Below, piece after piece: positions 32,619 through 42,148 of a DNA stretch of 64,000 nt; position 1 is the first letter of the stretch, and each line of letters opens with the position of its first letter. The stretch is taken from positions 1 to 64,000 of the forward strand of contig NZ_JANQBA010000006.1 in assembly GCF_025490915.1 (NCBI RefSeq), in the 5' to 3' direction. This stretch comes from Lacticaseibacillus parakribbianus (lineage in GTDB: Bacteria > Bacillota > Bacilli > Lactobacillales > Lactobacillaceae). The position numbers and the translations under genes were made by a program. Under the pieces are notes generated by a model, which saw only the letters and a program-made list of their open reading frames with translations, was not told the origin of the DNA and did no database searches.

Positions 32619-33182
32619 GGATTTTTTAAGGCACGGCTAACTCGTCAATTTTGGGCAGCGTCGCGAGATGATAACGGCGATCTAAACAAGCGTCGCAAAA
32701 TGCCAATGACCGTTCCGAGAAGACGCCACCAATTCCACCTAAAGTTGACTGAGCGACCGTTTAAGCGAAATTCGTCGCTGGTTCGAGGCTTGACGGCGCG
32801 AGAAAAACCGTTTTCTTACGTTACAACGAAGGCGATTGAGTCGGACAATCGGTTATTATCCGCCGAAAATTCGCCTCCTAACGAATCTCAAAAAAGTTCG
32901 CCACGCTTAATTAAATTTTTATGTGAGGCGAGCTCCAGCGCATTCCGCGACGGTTTCGCTGACGAATGCCCGTAACTAGGCATTTCGGTAAGTTCGCCGA
33001 CACTAACTTTAGCCAAGGGGACCAGGAGGCGTCGCACCGCGGCCCGTTGTCGCACGAACAACGGCCTGCCGATTGGCACCTCAGCGGTTGGCCGCCGTGC
33101 AGCCGTCACTAACGCGGCGGCGGCGGTGCGACCACCGCCACGCGCCGCAAGTTAGCGTGGCCTTAATCTTCGTCGCGGCACC
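32619..33182. other. Intergenic region without recognised genes
   Basis: The stretch is lower in GC than its neighbours between about 32640 and 33010 and rich in TTCG/CGAA words. A 91-codon plus-strand frame (32700-32975) lacks a ribosome site and any recognisable pattern. I see no gene or RNA here. Confidence 0.5.
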
Positions 33183-33213
33183 AAAAAGGCCGCCACGCTC
33201 ACGCGTGACGGCC
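33183..33213 (-). terminator. Terminator of the amino acid ABC operon
   Basis: The stem GGCCGTCACGC/GCGTGGCGGCC (one G-U pair) is followed by five T on the minus strand. Confidence 0.9.
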
Positions 33214-33228
33214 ACAACGGTTGTTCGG

Positions 33229-33969
33229 TTACGCCTCCAACACCTTTTCCAAGAAGCTCTGCAGCCTCGGGCACTGCGGGTGGTTGAAGATCTGCTCCGG
33301 GGTCCCCTGCTCCATAATCTGGCCGTCGCCGAAGAAGACGACGCGGTCGGCGACCTCCTTGGCAAAGCCCATTTCGTGGGTCACGATCACCATGGTCATG
33401 CCCTGCTTGGCCAGCTTGCGCATGACGGCCAGGACGTCGCCGACCATTTCCGGGTCAAGCGCCGAGGTCGGCTCGTCGAACAGCATGATGTCCGGCTTCA
33501 TCGCCAGGGCCCGGGCGATGGCGACGCGCTGCTTTTGGCCGCCGGAGAGCTTGGCCGGCCGGGCATCCGCCTTGTCGGCCAGGCCGACCACATCCAGCAG
33601 GCGCCGCCCTTCCTTGGCGGCCGCGTCCTTGCTCATCAGACCCAGCTCGACCGGCGCCAGCGTGATGTTGCCCAGCACGGTGAGGTTGGGAAAAAGGTTG
33701 AAGTGCTGGAACACCATGCCGATTTTGGTTCGCACCTGGTCGATGTTGACGTGCGGCTTGGCGATGTCGACGCCGTCGATTAGGATCTCGCCGGCGCTGG
33801 TGGTTTCCAGGCCGTTCATCATCCGCAGCACCGTGCTTTTCCCCGCCCCGGAGGCGCCGATCAGCACGACGACCTCGTTGTCTTGCACCGCCAGGTTGAC
33901 GCCCTTGATCACCTCGTTGTGACCGTAGCGCTTGTGAACGTCCTTCATTTCGATTCGGGTCTTGGTCAT
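33229..33969 (-). CDS. Polar amino acid ABC transporter ATPase (GlnQ-like)
   Basis: This 246-residue ABC ATPase has Walker [10 protein letters not shown], the Q-loop phrase [19 protein letters not shown] typical of polar amino acid importers, signature LSGGQKQRV, Walker [15 protein letters not shown] and switch VTHEMGFA. It energises the fused binding-protein/permease encoded just upstream; the ATG overlaps the stop of that gene by one base (TAATG), with GAAGGTG upstream. Confidence 0.94.
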   Translation of the reverse strand: MTKTRIEMKDVHKRYGHNEVIKGVNLAVQDNEVVVLIGASGAGKSTVLRMMNGLETTSAGEILIDGVDIAKPHVNIDQVRTKIGMVFQHFNLFPNLTVLGNITLAPVELGLMSKDAAAKEGRRLLDVVGLADKADARPAKLSGGQKQRVAIARALAMKPDIMLFDEPTSALDPEMVGDVLAVMRKLAKQGMTMVIVTHEMGFAKEVADRVVFFGDGQIMEQGTPEQIFNHPQCPRLQSFLEKVLEA

Positions 33970-35426
33970 TATCGCACCTTCTTTTGGATGTAGTTGGACA
34001 GCCAGGTCAACAGGGTGATCAAGATCAGGTAGATCAAGGCGACAATCGTCCAGATCTTGAAGCCCTCCATGTTCCGGGCGATGATGATTTTACCGGTCTG
34101 GGTCAGCTCCAAGAGGCCCAGCACCGACAGGATCGAGGTGTCCTTGAGCGTGATGATGAACTGGTTGACGAAGCTTGGAATCATGATGCGGATGCCCTGC
34201 GGCAGGATCACGCGCCGCATCGCCTTGCCCCAAGGCAGGCCGAGGCTTCGCGCCGCCTCCATCTGGCCACGGTCGACCGCCGCGATGCCGCCCTTGACGA
34301 AGGCCGCCGTGTAGGCCCCTTCGTTGAGCGTCAGGGTGATGATGCCGGCGACGAAGGCCGGAATTTTGAAACCAATCAGCCCCGGCACCCCGGTGTAGAT
34401 GAACAGGGCCAACACGATCATCGGCAGGCCGCGGAACACGTAGACGAAGGTCGCGGCGACGCCTTGGGCGAAGCGGTTGGGAATCACGCCGAGCAGCCCG
34501 ACCAGGATGCCGACCACGGTGGCGCAGAGGATGCCGACCACGGTCAGCTCCAGCGTCTCGGCCAGCCCGGCCACAAGCGTCTGGCGGTTGGCCTTCAACA
34601 GGCCCCAGAAGCTGCGATCGGTTTCTTGGGTCTTCTTGGTCGCCGCCGACTGCGACTTTTGCGAGCCGTCGCCGACGTACTTGGCGACGATCTTGGCGTA
34701 GTCGCCCGACGCTCGCAGCTTCTTGAGGCCGGCGTTAATCTTTGCGACCAGCTGCGGCTTGGCCTTTTGCACCGCGATGCCGTAGTCGTTGGCCGCGTAA
34801 GGCTTTGAGTTGACCACCCGCAACGCGACGCCCTGGGCGATGCCGTACTGCATCACCGGGAAGTCCTCGAAGCAGGCCTGCGAGTTGCCGGAGGTCACGT
34901 CTTGGTAGACGTTGTTGGAGTCGTCGAAGGTGACGACGGAAAAGCCGTACCGCTTGGCGTGAGCCGTCGCAAAGGCGGCCGATTCCGTGCCGGTTTTGAC
35001 CGCCACGCGCTTGCCGCGCAAGCCGGCCAGGCCCGAGACCTTGCTGGTTTTGGCGACCGCCATCGCGATGCCCGACTGGTAGTACGGGTCGGACATCGCG
35101 AACTTCTGCTGCCGCTCGGGGGTGATGCTCATCCCCGCCATCACGCCGTCGACCTGCTTGGCCTCAAGCGCCTGAACCGCCGCGTTGAAGCCCAGGATTT
35201 TCCACTGCACCTTGAACCCCTCGGCCTTGCCGATCGCGTTGAGCAAGTCGATGTCGATGCCGACGTACTGGTTGTTCTTGTCCGCGAATTCGAAGGGGGC
35301 GAAGGTCACGTCCGTCCCGATGGTGTAGGTCTGTTCGGCTGCCTGCACCTGCTGTTCCTGGGGCTTCCCCCATGTCATAATCGATAGCAACAGCGCCAAT
35401 ACCGGCACCCATAGCTTGCGTCTCAT
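33969..35426 (-). CDS. Fused substrate-binding protein/permease of a polar amino acid ABC transporter (GlnPH-like)
   Basis: This 485-residue fusion has a signal or anchor segment (1-31), one binding domain of the SBP_bac_3 type (about 34-262: [29 protein letters not shown], then [19 protein letters not shown]) and a permease domain with membrane helices (about 285-480), including the EAA loop [21 protein letters not shown]. It would import an amino acid such as glutamine. Some homologues carry two binding domains; here only one is seen. The ATG at 35426 was preferred over a directly preceding GTG. It forms an operon with the ATPase gene. Confidence 0.93.
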   Translation of the reverse strand: MRRKLWVPVLALLLSIMTWGKPQEQQVQAAEQTYTIGTDVTFAPFEFADKNNQYVGIDIDLLNAIGKAEGFKVQWKILGFNAAVQALEAKQVDGVMAGMSITPERQQKFAMSDPYYQSGIAMAVAKTSKVSGLAGLRGKRVAVKTGTESAAFATAHAKRYGFSVVTFDDSNNVYQDVTSGNSQACFEDFPVMQYGIAQGVALRVVNSKPYAANDYGIAVQKAKPQLVAKINAGLKKLRASGDYAKIVAKYVGDGSQKSQSAATKKTQETDRSFWGLLKANRQTLVAGLAETLELTVVGILCATVVGILVGLLGVIPNRFAQGVAATFVYVFRGLPMIVLALFIYTGVPGLIGFKIPAFVAGIITLTLNEGAYTAAFVKGGIAAVDRGQMEAARSLGLPWGKAMRRVILPQGIRIMIPSFVNQFIITLKDTSILSVLGLLELTQTGKIIIARNMEGFKIWTIVALIYLILITLLTWLSNYIQKKVR

Positions 35427-35684
35427 CACCTACACCGCTTTCCTTGTTTTGTTGGGTGACCGCCGCGGCCGCGACGGCACAAGAACGAGCATACCCATAA
35501 TGCTCGGACGGGTCGAGTGATAATGTGAGCTAAGCTGACATTAGCGGTAATTAAATCCCGCTCTCATTCGCTTGGGCGGCGGGTGGCGCCTTAACCGGCG
35601 GGAATTGGCAGCGATCACAGGGGTCGCGCCGGCTTTCTTTGAAATTTATGGCGACTGCCACCGAAATGAAATCAGTTTTTAAGG

Positions 35685-35713
35685 TTGACAGGAAAAATGT
35701 CATGCAGTAGGCT
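35685..35713 (+). promoter_or_regulatory. Promoter of the Cys-rich leader ahead of opp
   Basis: A perfect TTGACA (35685-35690) and TAGGCT (35708-35713) are separated by 17 bp. The start would be near 35720, only about 23 nt before the leader ORF. The rest of the gap 35427-35684 holds nothing that I can support. Confidence 0.6.
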
Positions 35714-35742
35714 TGACTCAAGTTCGCAAGGGAGGGATTACC

Positions 35743-35856
35743 ATGGCCCAGGTTACGCTGAGCATGTGCATGGCTATGTGTTGCTGTTATGACAATCATA
35801 ACGGCTTCTTTCACGTACCCGTAGTGCATGCTCACCGGCGACCGGTCACGGTCTAA
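35743..35856 (+). CDS. Cys-rich 37-aa leader peptide upstream of oppA
   Basis: A 37-codon ORF has a very strong ribosome site, GGGAGGG 6 nt before the ATG. The peptide contains MCMAMCCCYDNHN, with four Cys within seven residues, and then a basic His/Arg/Val-rich end. A promoter stands just upstream and a strong terminator 26 bp downstream, before oppA. This layout fits a leader peptide for attenuation (ribosome stalling at Cys codons, or sensing of the nascent peptide), or a small secreted or signalling peptide. No homologue is known to me, and the function is inferred only from position. A 91-aa frame on the opposite strand is a shadow. Confidence 0.55.
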   Translation: MAQVTLSMCMAMCCCYDNHNGFFHVPVVHAHRRPVTV

Positions 35857-35881
35857 CCCTGTTTTTGTGAGCGCAACGACT

Positions 35882-35922
35882 GGCGGTGTGACGAGAAGCG
35901 ATTCTTGTCACACCGCCTTTTT
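35882..35922 (+). terminator. Strong terminator between the leader and oppA
   Basis: A perfect 11-bp stem, GGCGGTGTGAC/GTCACACCGCC, extended inside by AGAA/TTCT, is followed by TTTTT. It would end leader transcripts before oppA unless read through or attenuated. Confidence 0.92.
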
Positions 35923-36023
35923 GTATCCAATCGACCACCTTGCGACTGCAGACGCAAGGCGATCGCACCGCGTCGCACCGGCTTGGCCGCCCCGTGCGAC
36001 GCCACTCAAGGAGAGAATTGATT

Positions 36024-37694
36024 ATGAAGAGAAAAACACTTGGCATCACCCTGACCGCCGCCGCCTTAACGCTGTTGCTCAGCGCTTGCGGCGGCAAGCA
36101 AAACGCGGCCACAACGGCCACGCTGAATCTGGTTCAGGCCTCCGATCCCACCACCGTCGACGTCAACGACGTGCGTAACGCCAACGAGTTCGACGTGCTG
36201 AACGCCACCCAAGAAGGGCTGTTTCGCATCACCTCCAAGAACGGCCACGACGGGCTGCAGCTGGCGCAGGCCAAGTCCTACACCGTCTCCAAGGACGGTC
36301 TGACCTACACGTTCAAGCTGCGGGACGCCAAGTGGAGCGACGGCAAGGCGGTGACCGCCCAGCAGTTCGTCGACTCCATCATCCGCGAGCTGACCCCCAA
36401 GAACGCGTTCGCCTACGCCTCCATGGCCTACGACATACGGGGGGCCGAGGCCTTCAACACCGGCAAGGGTACCGCGGCGCAGGTCGGTGCCAAGGCGCTT
36501 GACGCCCACACCCTGCAGCTGACGCTCGCCAACAAGACCCCGTACTTCCTCAAGAAGCTCGCAAGCGTCGTCTTCTACCCCGTGCGGCTGGATTTGATCC
36601 AAAAGGCCGGCGGCACCAAGGCCTGGAAGACCGATTGGCAAGACCAGGTCTCCAACGGCGCCTACACCATCCAGTCCTGGAAGAAGAACGGCAAGATCGT
36701 GCTGGCCAAAAACCCGAAGTTCTGGAACGCCAAGAAGGTCAGCTTCACTAAGGTCAACATCACCACCACCGCCAAGGACGCGACCGTCTTGTCGCTTCTG
36801 CAATCCGGGCAGCTGGACTTCGTGAAGGCCAGCGGGGCCCAGGCCGCCGATTTTGACAAGCTATCCTCAAGCGCCAAGCTGAGCAAGTCGACGCAGGCCA
36901 GCGGCAACACCTCCTTTTTGGCCTTCAACCAGCACAACGGCGGCCTGTCTAAGCTGATGACCAACGCCAAAATTCGCCAGGCGCTGTCTTTGGCCATCAA
37001 CCGCGAGGCCTACAACAAGGCCGTCGCCAACGGCCAGAGCAAGGCGGTCTACAGCTTCGTGCCGGCCTCGATCTCCGTTGGCACCAGCAACTACCACGAC
37101 TACGCCGGCGACCTGCTGAAACCAGCCTTGGCCAAGTACAACACGAACGCCAAGCTCCAGGCGCTTTTCAAGGCCGGCCTCAAGGAGCTCGGCCAGTCGA
37201 CCGACCTGGCGAAGGTCAAGCTGACCTACCTGACCATGGCCGGCGACGAGGACACCTCGAGCTTTCTGGCCCAAACCTACAAGCAGTCGCTTGGCATCAC
37301 CGTCAAGGCCGTGGTCGCCCCGGATTCCGCGTCCTTCATCGCCGCGCGTAATGGCAACAAGTACGACCTGTTGACCAACGGCTGGAACGGCGACTACGAC
37401 GATCCGTCGACCTTCCTGAACCTGTGGGTCTCCACCGGCGGCTTCCAGCAGTTCTTCGGCGGCTACAACGACCCCGCCTACGACAAGCTCTACGCGACGC
37501 TGGCGCCGGTCGCCGACACCAAGTCGCGCCTGGCCATCTACAAGCGCCTGGAGACGCTGCTTTTGACCAAGGACTACGGCGTCGCCCCGCTGATCTCCGA
37601 CCAAAACCGCTACTATGTCGCCAAGGACATCAAGGGCATTCAGACCCCAACCTTCGGCCCGGATTTGGATTACGTCTACGCGACGAGAGGGTGA
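36024..37694 (+). CDS. oppA: Oligopeptide ABC transporter substrate-binding lipoprotein
   Basis: This is a 556-residue family-5 extracellular binding protein. The signal peptide ends in the lipobox LLLSAC with Cys22 as lipid anchor. The domain pattern is typical: PTTVDVNDVRNANEFDVLNATQEGLFR at the start, KWSDGKAVTAQQFVDS, NPKFWNAKKV, KIRQALSLAINRE, and a late NGWNGDYDDPSTFLNL segment. It captures peptides for the OppBCDF importer encoded downstream. The start at 36024 has AAGGAGA upstream. The gene is followed directly by repeat array B, then a 500-bp gap before oppB. Confidence 0.93.
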   Translation: MKRKTLGITLTAAALTLLLSACGGKQNAATTATLNLVQASDPTTVDVNDVRNANEFDVLNATQEGLFRITSKNGHDGLQLAQAKSYTVSKDGLTYTFKLRDAKWSDGKAVTAQQFVDSIIRELTPKNAFAYASMAYDIRGAEAFNTGKGTAAQVGAKALDAHTLQLTLANKTPYFLKKLASVVFYPVRLDLIQKAGGTKAWKTDWQDQVSNGAYTIQSWKKNGKIVLAKNPKFWNAKKVSFTKVNITTTAKDATVLSLLQSGQLDFVKASGAQAADFDKLSSSAKLSKSTQASGNTSFLAFNQHNGGLSKLMTNAKIRQALSLAINREAYNKAVANGQSKAVYSFVPASISVGTSNYHDYAGDLLKPALAKYNTNAKLQALFKAGLKELGQSTDLAKVKLTYLTMAGDEDTSSFLAQTYKQSLGITVKAVVAPDSASFIAARNGNKYDLLTNGWNGDYDDPSTFLNLWVSTGGFQQFFGGYNDPAYDKLYATLAPVADTKSRLAIYKRLETLLLTKDYGVAPLISDQNRYYVAKDIKGIQTPTFGPDLDYVYATRG

Positions 37695-37695
37695 G

Positions 37696-37810
37696 CTGCG
37701 GCGGGTTTAGCGGGACCGGTAGCCTAGCCGTGGCGCTTGGGACGCGGGCCTGGTCCCGAGTAACGCGGCGTCGCTAGCCGCTCCCGCGTTGCTGCAGGGA
37801 ACCCGTTTGA
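37696..37810 (+). repeat. Repeat array B: one long-hairpin unit
   Basis: A single unit of the same family as arrays A, C, D and E starts at the oppA stop codon and ends with GGAACCCGTTTGA. Conserved core words are AGCGGGACCGGTAGCCTAGCC on one arm and GCTAGCCGCTCCCGC on the other. The apical stem differs from array A but is still paired. Confidence 0.9.
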
Positions 37811-38022
37811 AGGCCGCGGCCTCCGGGCCCCGGGCCACCTCGAACGGTGCGGCCGGCCTCCGCACGGCTCCGGCCTAAAAGCTGAGCCAAGCCGTTGCCT
37901 ACGGCCCCGTGCTTGTCTCAGCTTTTGCCGGGATTGGCCGCGCGAATGCCCCGCAAGACCCGCGGGTCATCCGGGCCGCCAATCCTTTCACGGTCCGAGG
38001 TGGCCCGGGGCCCTGCGGCCGC
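37811..38022. repeat. Inverted repeat with 34-bp arms, second repeat family
   Basis: Arms at 37816-37849 and 37989-38022 are inverted copies (GCGGCC..GGGCCCCGGGCC and its complement, with a few mismatches). The left half (37811-37876) has a close relative at 43295-43354. Inside lies the terminator-like hairpin 37877-37926. No gene fits 37811-38230. Confidence 0.75.
37877..37926. terminator. Bidirectional terminator-like hairpin in the oppA-oppB gap
   Basis: AAAAGCTGAG.CAAGC pairs with GCTTG.CTCAGCTTTT (15 of 16 positions), with A and T tails on both sides. Confidence 0.65.
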
Positions 38023-38230
38023 TACATAGTGGTTGTGCTGGGCGTCAGGCGCTTGGGTAATCGACTCACGACCTGTGCGAAACGCGTTTGGGAGCCCGAA
38101 TCGGCATCTTGCAATCAAGGCGCGGATTCAGGCCACACGTTGCGATCGGCTGGACGATTGGTGCCACGACCACCGAGGATTGAAACTGTCTCACGACGTC
38201 CATCGACATCCTCGCCACAAGGAGAAAGTC

Positions 38231-39181
38231 ATGTTCAAAATCATTTTGAGGCGGCTCGTTGAGCTGTTCGTCTCACTGTTTCTCATCGCCAGTGCCACCT
38301 TTTTCCTGCTGGCGGCGGTGCCGGGCGACGCGCTGTCGGCGCAAACCGACCGGCTACCGGCGGCGACGCGGCGGCAGGTCTACGCCAACACCGGGCTGGA
38401 CAAGCCGGTGCTTGAGCGCTACGGCCTGACCATGGTCAAGATGCTGCACGGCGACTTCGGCACGTCGATCGTCGACCCCAGCGAGACCATGAGCCGCGTG
38501 TTGGCCGAGAAGCTGCCGCCGAGTGCCAGGCTGGGGCTGCAGGAGATGCTGATCGGCATCCCCCTGGGGCTTCTCCTCGGCGTTTTGGCCGCGGTGTTCA
38601 AAAACACCTGGGTCGACCGGCTGATCACGGTGGCCGTTTTACTTCTGATGTCCGTGCCCAGCCTGATTATCGCGCTGCTTTTGCAAAGCTACTTCGGCGG
38701 CAAGCTCGGGTGGTTCCCCATCATCGGCTGGCCGGAGGGGGCGCAGCTTTGGTGGGGCGGCTGGTCCTACACCATTTTGCCGACCATCGCCGGGGGGCTT
38801 GGCTACATCGCCGCTTACGCCCGGTTGCTGAAAAACTCGATGCTCGACGTGCTGTCGGCCGATTACGTGCTGACCGCCCGGGCCAAGGGGCTGTCCGAGC
38901 CGCGGATTGTGCTTCACCACGTGATTCGTAACGCCGCGATTCCGATTGTCACCAGCCTGCCGGTCACGGTCGCGTTCGGCATCACCGGTTCGGTGTTCGT
39001 CGAAAGCATTTTCGTCATTCCCGGCGTCGGTCAGTACTTCGTTCAGGCGCTGACCAACCGCGACGTGCCGATTGTGATGGGCGAAACCGTGCTGCTGGCG
39101 GCGCTCTACATCGTCACCCTGTTTCTCACCGACCTGCTGTACATGGCGGTGGATCCAAGAATCAAACTGTACCAGGATTAG
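38231..39181 (+). CDS. oppB: Oligopeptide ABC transporter permease (OppB)
   Basis: This 316-residue permease has six helices. The first helix (RRLVELFVSLFLIASATFFLL) and the phrase GDFGTSIVDPSETMSRVLAEKLP are characteristic of OppB/DppB. The EAA-type loop reads DYVLTARAKGLSEPRIVLHHVIRNA. It forms the channel with OppC. The start at 38231 has AAGGAGA upstream. Repeat array C begins directly after the stop. Confidence 0.94.
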   Translation: MFKIILRRLVELFVSLFLIASATFFLLAAVPGDALSAQTDRLPAATRRQVYANTGLDKPVLERYGLTMVKMLHGDFGTSIVDPSETMSRVLAEKLPPSARLGLQEMLIGIPLGLLLGVLAAVFKNTWVDRLITVAVLLLMSVPSLIIALLLQSYFGGKLGWFPIIGWPEGAQLWWGGWSYTILPTIAGGLGYIAAYARLLKNSMLDVLSADYVLTARAKGLSEPRIVLHHVIRNAAIPIVTSLPVTVAFGITGSVFVESIFVIPGVGQYFVQALTNRDVPIVMGETVLLAALYIVTLFLTDLLYMAVDPRIKLYQD

Positions 39182-39550
39182 AGGGTGGCGCCGAGCGGCC
39201 TTAGCGGGACGGGTAGCCTAGCCGTGGTGCTTGGGGCCTGCACTTGGTCCCGAGTGACGCGGCGTCGCTAGCCGCTCCCGCGTTGCTCGGCGGAACCCGT
39301 TTAGGGGCGGAGCCGAGCGGCCTTAGCGGGACGGGTAGCCTAGCCGTGGCGCTTGGGGCCTGCACTTGGCCCCGAGTGACGCGGCGTCGCTAGCCGCTCC
39401 CGCGTTGCTCGGCGGAACCCGTTTAGAGGGTGGCGCCGAGCGACCTTAGCGGGACGGGTAGCCTAGCCGTAGCGCTTGGGGCCGGCACTTGGCCCCAGGC
39501 GACCCGAGCAGGACGCACTTCGGCGACGTCACGGGAAGCCCGTTTCGAGC
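39182..39550 (+). repeat. Repeat array C: three long-hairpin units
   Basis: Units start at 39182, about 39304 and about 39427, with a period of 122-123 bp. The third decays after its first half. Unit ends carry GCCGAGC/GCTCGGC in place of the CAAGGC/GCCTTG of array A, and the apical stem is CTTGGGGCC/GGCCCCGAG. It lies between oppB and oppC and starts at the oppB stop codon. Confidence 0.95.
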
Positions 39551-39598
39551 GTGTCACCGCTCACCGCCACACTCGCACAACAATCATTGGAGGTCACC

Positions 39599-40513
39599 AT
39601 GGATAATTCCGCCTTTCGCTTCGTGTCACGCCGGCCCGATGCGGCTGCGCCAACCGCGCAACCGCCCAAAAGCATCGGGTTCTGGCAGGCCGCGGGGCAT
39701 AAGCTGCTCAAGGACCACCTGGCCATGGTCTGGCTGGTCATTTTGCTGGCGCTGGTCCTCGTCGCCTTGATCGGGCCGCTGGCGTCTAGCGCCAGCCCCT
39801 ACACGATTCACGTCAACCTGCGGAACGCGGCGCCGAGTGCCGCGCATTGGTTCGGCACCGACCACCTGGGCCGCGACCTGTTCGTTCGCACCTGCCTGGG
39901 CGTCCGGGTGTCTTTGGCCGTCGGGCTGGTCGCCACGTTTTTGGCCATCGGCTTTGGCACCGTCTACGGCATGGTGATGAGCTTCTTCGGCGGCTGGGTC
40001 GATGAGCTTTTGATGCGCATCATCGAGATTTTCAACTCGCTGCCGGGGCTGCTCGTCACCATGATCATCATGATCGTGCTGGGCAACGGCGTCTCCACGA
40101 TGCTGTTCGCTTTGGCAATCACCAGCTGGTCGGGGGCGGCGCGGCAGGCCCGGGGGCTGGTGCTGCAGCTGCGCCAGGCCGATTACGTCACCGCCGCGGT
40201 GATGCTTGACACCCCGCTCTACAAAATCATGGCGCGACACCTGGTGCCGAACATGATGAGCATTTTGATTCTGGACATCGGCCAAAGCATCCCCGGCAAC
40301 ATTTTCGCCGAGGCCGGGCTGAGCTTCCTAGGCCTGGGCATCCAGGCGCCGAACACCAGCCTCGGGCTTTTGATCTCGGACGGGCAAAACCAGATGCTGC
40401 AGTCGCCCAGCCAGCTGTACATCCCGGTGGCGATTCTGGTCGTCATCGTCTTGGCCTTCAACATTCTGGGCGACGGGCTGCGCGACGCCCTCGACCCCAA
40501 GTTCAGGGGGTGA
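39599..40513 (+). CDS. oppC: Oligopeptide ABC transporter permease (OppC)
   Basis: This 304-residue permease has a cytoplasmic N-terminus (SRRPDAAAPTAQPPKS), a first helix at about 43-65, the OppC/DppC phrase HWFGTDHLGRDLFVRTCLG and the EAA loop DYVTAAVMLDTPLYKIMARHL. It ends with DGLRDALDPKFRG, typical of the family. The start at 39599 has GGAGGTC upstream; the long GC-rich frame before it is repeat DNA. The next small gene starts 5 bp after its stop. Confidence 0.94.
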   Translation: MDNSAFRFVSRRPDAAAPTAQPPKSIGFWQAAGHKLLKDHLAMVWLVILLALVLVALIGPLASSASPYTIHVNLRNAAPSAAHWFGTDHLGRDLFVRTCLGVRVSLAVGLVATFLAIGFGTVYGMVMSFFGGWVDELLMRIIEIFNSLPGLLVTMIIMIVLGNGVSTMLFALAITSWSGAARQARGLVLQLRQADYVTAAVMLDTPLYKIMARHLVPNMMSILILDIGQSIPGNIFAEAGLSFLGLGIQAPNTSLGLLISDGQNQMLQSPSQLYIPVAILVVIVLAFNILGDGLRDALDPKFRG

Positions 40514-40517
40514 GCGC

Positions 40518-40865
40518 ATGCCAGTGACTCACGCCAAAACGCCGCTCGCACCCTTGCCGCAGCGTCAGCTTAGGCGCCGGCACATTGCCTTGCTCGGTCT
40601 GGGGCTGGCCCTTGGCCTGGCCGCTTTGGCTTGGAACCTGACCCGCTACCCGCTGGCCGTGGCCGTGCTTTGGACCGGCCACAGCCTGAGCTGGGGCGTG
40701 GCCGGCCTGACCGCCTTGGCCCTGGCCGGCCGCCTGCTGGTCTCGCCCCTCCGGCCGGGCCGGCTCGGTGCCGCCTATCGCCGGGCGACCCCGCGACCGC
40801 TGCGGTTGATCGCCGGGCTCGCCGCGGCAATCGCCATCGGCGCCGCCTTGGACACCTTGCTGTAA
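40518..40865 (+). CDS. Small membrane protein of unknown function in the opp cluster
   Basis: I do not recognise this 115-residue protein. It has a basic start (RRRH), three likely helices (about 22-40, 47-70 and 93-112) and Arg/Pro-rich loops. GGGGGTGAGC precedes the ATG. It lies 5 bp after oppC and before oppD, so it is co-transcribed with the peptide transporter; a role in that complex is possible but has no direct support. Confidence 0.6.
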   Translation: MPVTHAKTPLAPLPQRQLRRRHIALLGLGLALGLAALAWNLTRYPLAVAVLWTGHSLSWGVAGLTALALAGRLLVSPLRPGRLGAAYRRATPRPLRLIAGLAAAIAIGAALDTLL

Positions 40866-40945
40866 ACGGGCTGGGCCCTCTCGCGTTAAACGGGATCGGC
40901 CTTCTCGCGTCAACGGGCTGGGCCCTCTCGCTTAAACGTGCTGGG
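40864..40945 (+). repeat. Short tandem repeat before oppD
   Basis: About three and a half imperfect copies of a 23-24 bp unit (AAACGGGCTGGGCCCTCTCG) lie between the small membrane gene and oppD. The rest of the gap to 41098 holds only the oppD ribosome site GGAGG. Confidence 0.8.
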
Positions 40946-41098
40946 CCGAGCATCGCGGAAGTTGCTTGCACTGAGGCGCGAAGCCAAGACCGCTTGCACC
41001 GAGGCCGCAACGCCGGGCCAAGGGCTGGCCCAGGTGCCACACCCGGTCGACTCGTCCCGGACAGAATGCGCGGCGCCGCTTTTTAATTGGAGGACACC

Positions 41099-42148
41099 AT
41101 GTCAGACATCATTGAGATTCAAAACCTGCACGTTCAGTTCCAAGAAGACCACGGCATTCTCCACGCCGTCAACGGGGTCGACCTGACCGTCCATCAAGGC
41201 GAGACGCTGGCGATTGTCGGCGAATCCGGCTCCGGCAAGTCCGTCACGACCCACGCGCTGCTCGGTCTGTTGGGCAAGGACGCGACCGTCACGACCGATG
41301 CCATGCGCCTGGCCGACGTCGACTTGACCCACGCGACGCCGCGGGACTTCGCCGGGGTTCGCGGCCGGCTGGCGTCCCTGATTTTTCAAGACCCCCTGAG
41401 TGCCCTGAACCCGACCATGCGCATCGGCCGCCAGATTGGCGAGGCGCTGACCGTCTGGCACCACCCGGGCAAAGCCGCGCTGCGCCAGGCGGTGCTGGAA
41501 GCGATCGCCGACGTCGAGCTGCCCGACCCGGCCCTAGTCGCCAGCAAGTACCCGCACGAGCTGTCGGGCGGCCAGCGCCAGCGCGTGATGATCGCCCAGG
41601 CGCTGATCGCCCAGCCGCGGGTTTTGATCGCCGACGAGCCGACCACGGCGCTTGACGTCACCCTGCAGGCGCAGGTGCTGGCGCTGATTCAGGCGCAAAA
41701 AGCCAAGCGCGACCTCAGCGTCGTTTTCATCACCCACGACCTGGGCGTGGTCGCCAACATCGCCGACCGCGTCGCCATCATGTATGCCGGCCAGATTGTC
41801 GAGGTCGGCACCGCCACCGAGATTTTCTACCACCCGCAGCACCCCTACACCTGGGGGCTGCTCGACGCCGTACCAGACGACACGGCCGATCGCAGCGAGC
41901 TGTTCACGCTGCCCGGCACCCCGCCGGACATGCACCAGCTGCCGGTCGGCGACCCGTTCGCCCCGCGCAATCCCCAGGCGTTGGCGATCGATTACCAGCA
42001 GGCGCCGCCGGTCTTTGCCGTCACGCCGACCCACCGGGTGCGGTCGTGGCTGCTCGACCCCCGCACCCCGCCTTACCAGCCGCCGGTCAGCATCCAGCGC
42101 CGCTGGGCCCGTTACGCCGCAATCATGAAGGAGGCCAGCCATGCCTGA
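41099..42148 (+). CDS. oppD: Oligopeptide ABC transporter ATPase (OppD)
   Basis: This 349-residue ATPase has Walker A GESGSGKS, signature LSGGQRQRVMIA, Walker B VLIADEPTTALDVT and switch FITHDLGVVA. The C-terminal oligopeptide/dipeptide ABC extension starts near 240 (HPYTWGLLDAVPD); the Cys cluster found in some OppD proteins (iron-sulfur) is absent. The start at 41099 has GGAGG 5 nt upstream. It overlaps oppF by 8 bp. Confidence 0.94.
   Translation: MSDIIEIQNLHVQFQEDHGILHAVNGVDLTVHQGETLAIVGESGSGKSVTTHALLGLLGKDATVTTDAMRLADVDLTHATPRDFAGVRGRLASLIFQDPLSALNPTMRIGRQIGEALTVWHHPGKAALRQAVLEAIADVELPDPALVASKYPHELSGGQRQRVMIAQALIAQPRVLIADEPTTALDVTLQAQVLALIQAQKAKRDLSVVFITHDLGVVANIADRVAIMYAGQIVEVGTATEIFYHPQHPYTWGLLDAVPDDTADRSELFTLPGTPPDMHQLPVGDPFAPRNPQALAIDYQQAPPVFAVTPTHRVRSWLLDPRTPPYQPPVSIQRRWARYAAIMKEASHA

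Noticed and set aside
32700-32975. 91-codon plus-strand frame in the gap after mntH
   Set aside because: No ribosome site, no recognisable motif, and codon use unlike its neighbours.
35551-35835. Minus-strand 94-codon frame opposite the Cys-rich leader
   Set aside because: No ribosome site, and it runs through the promoter and leader signals of the other strand.
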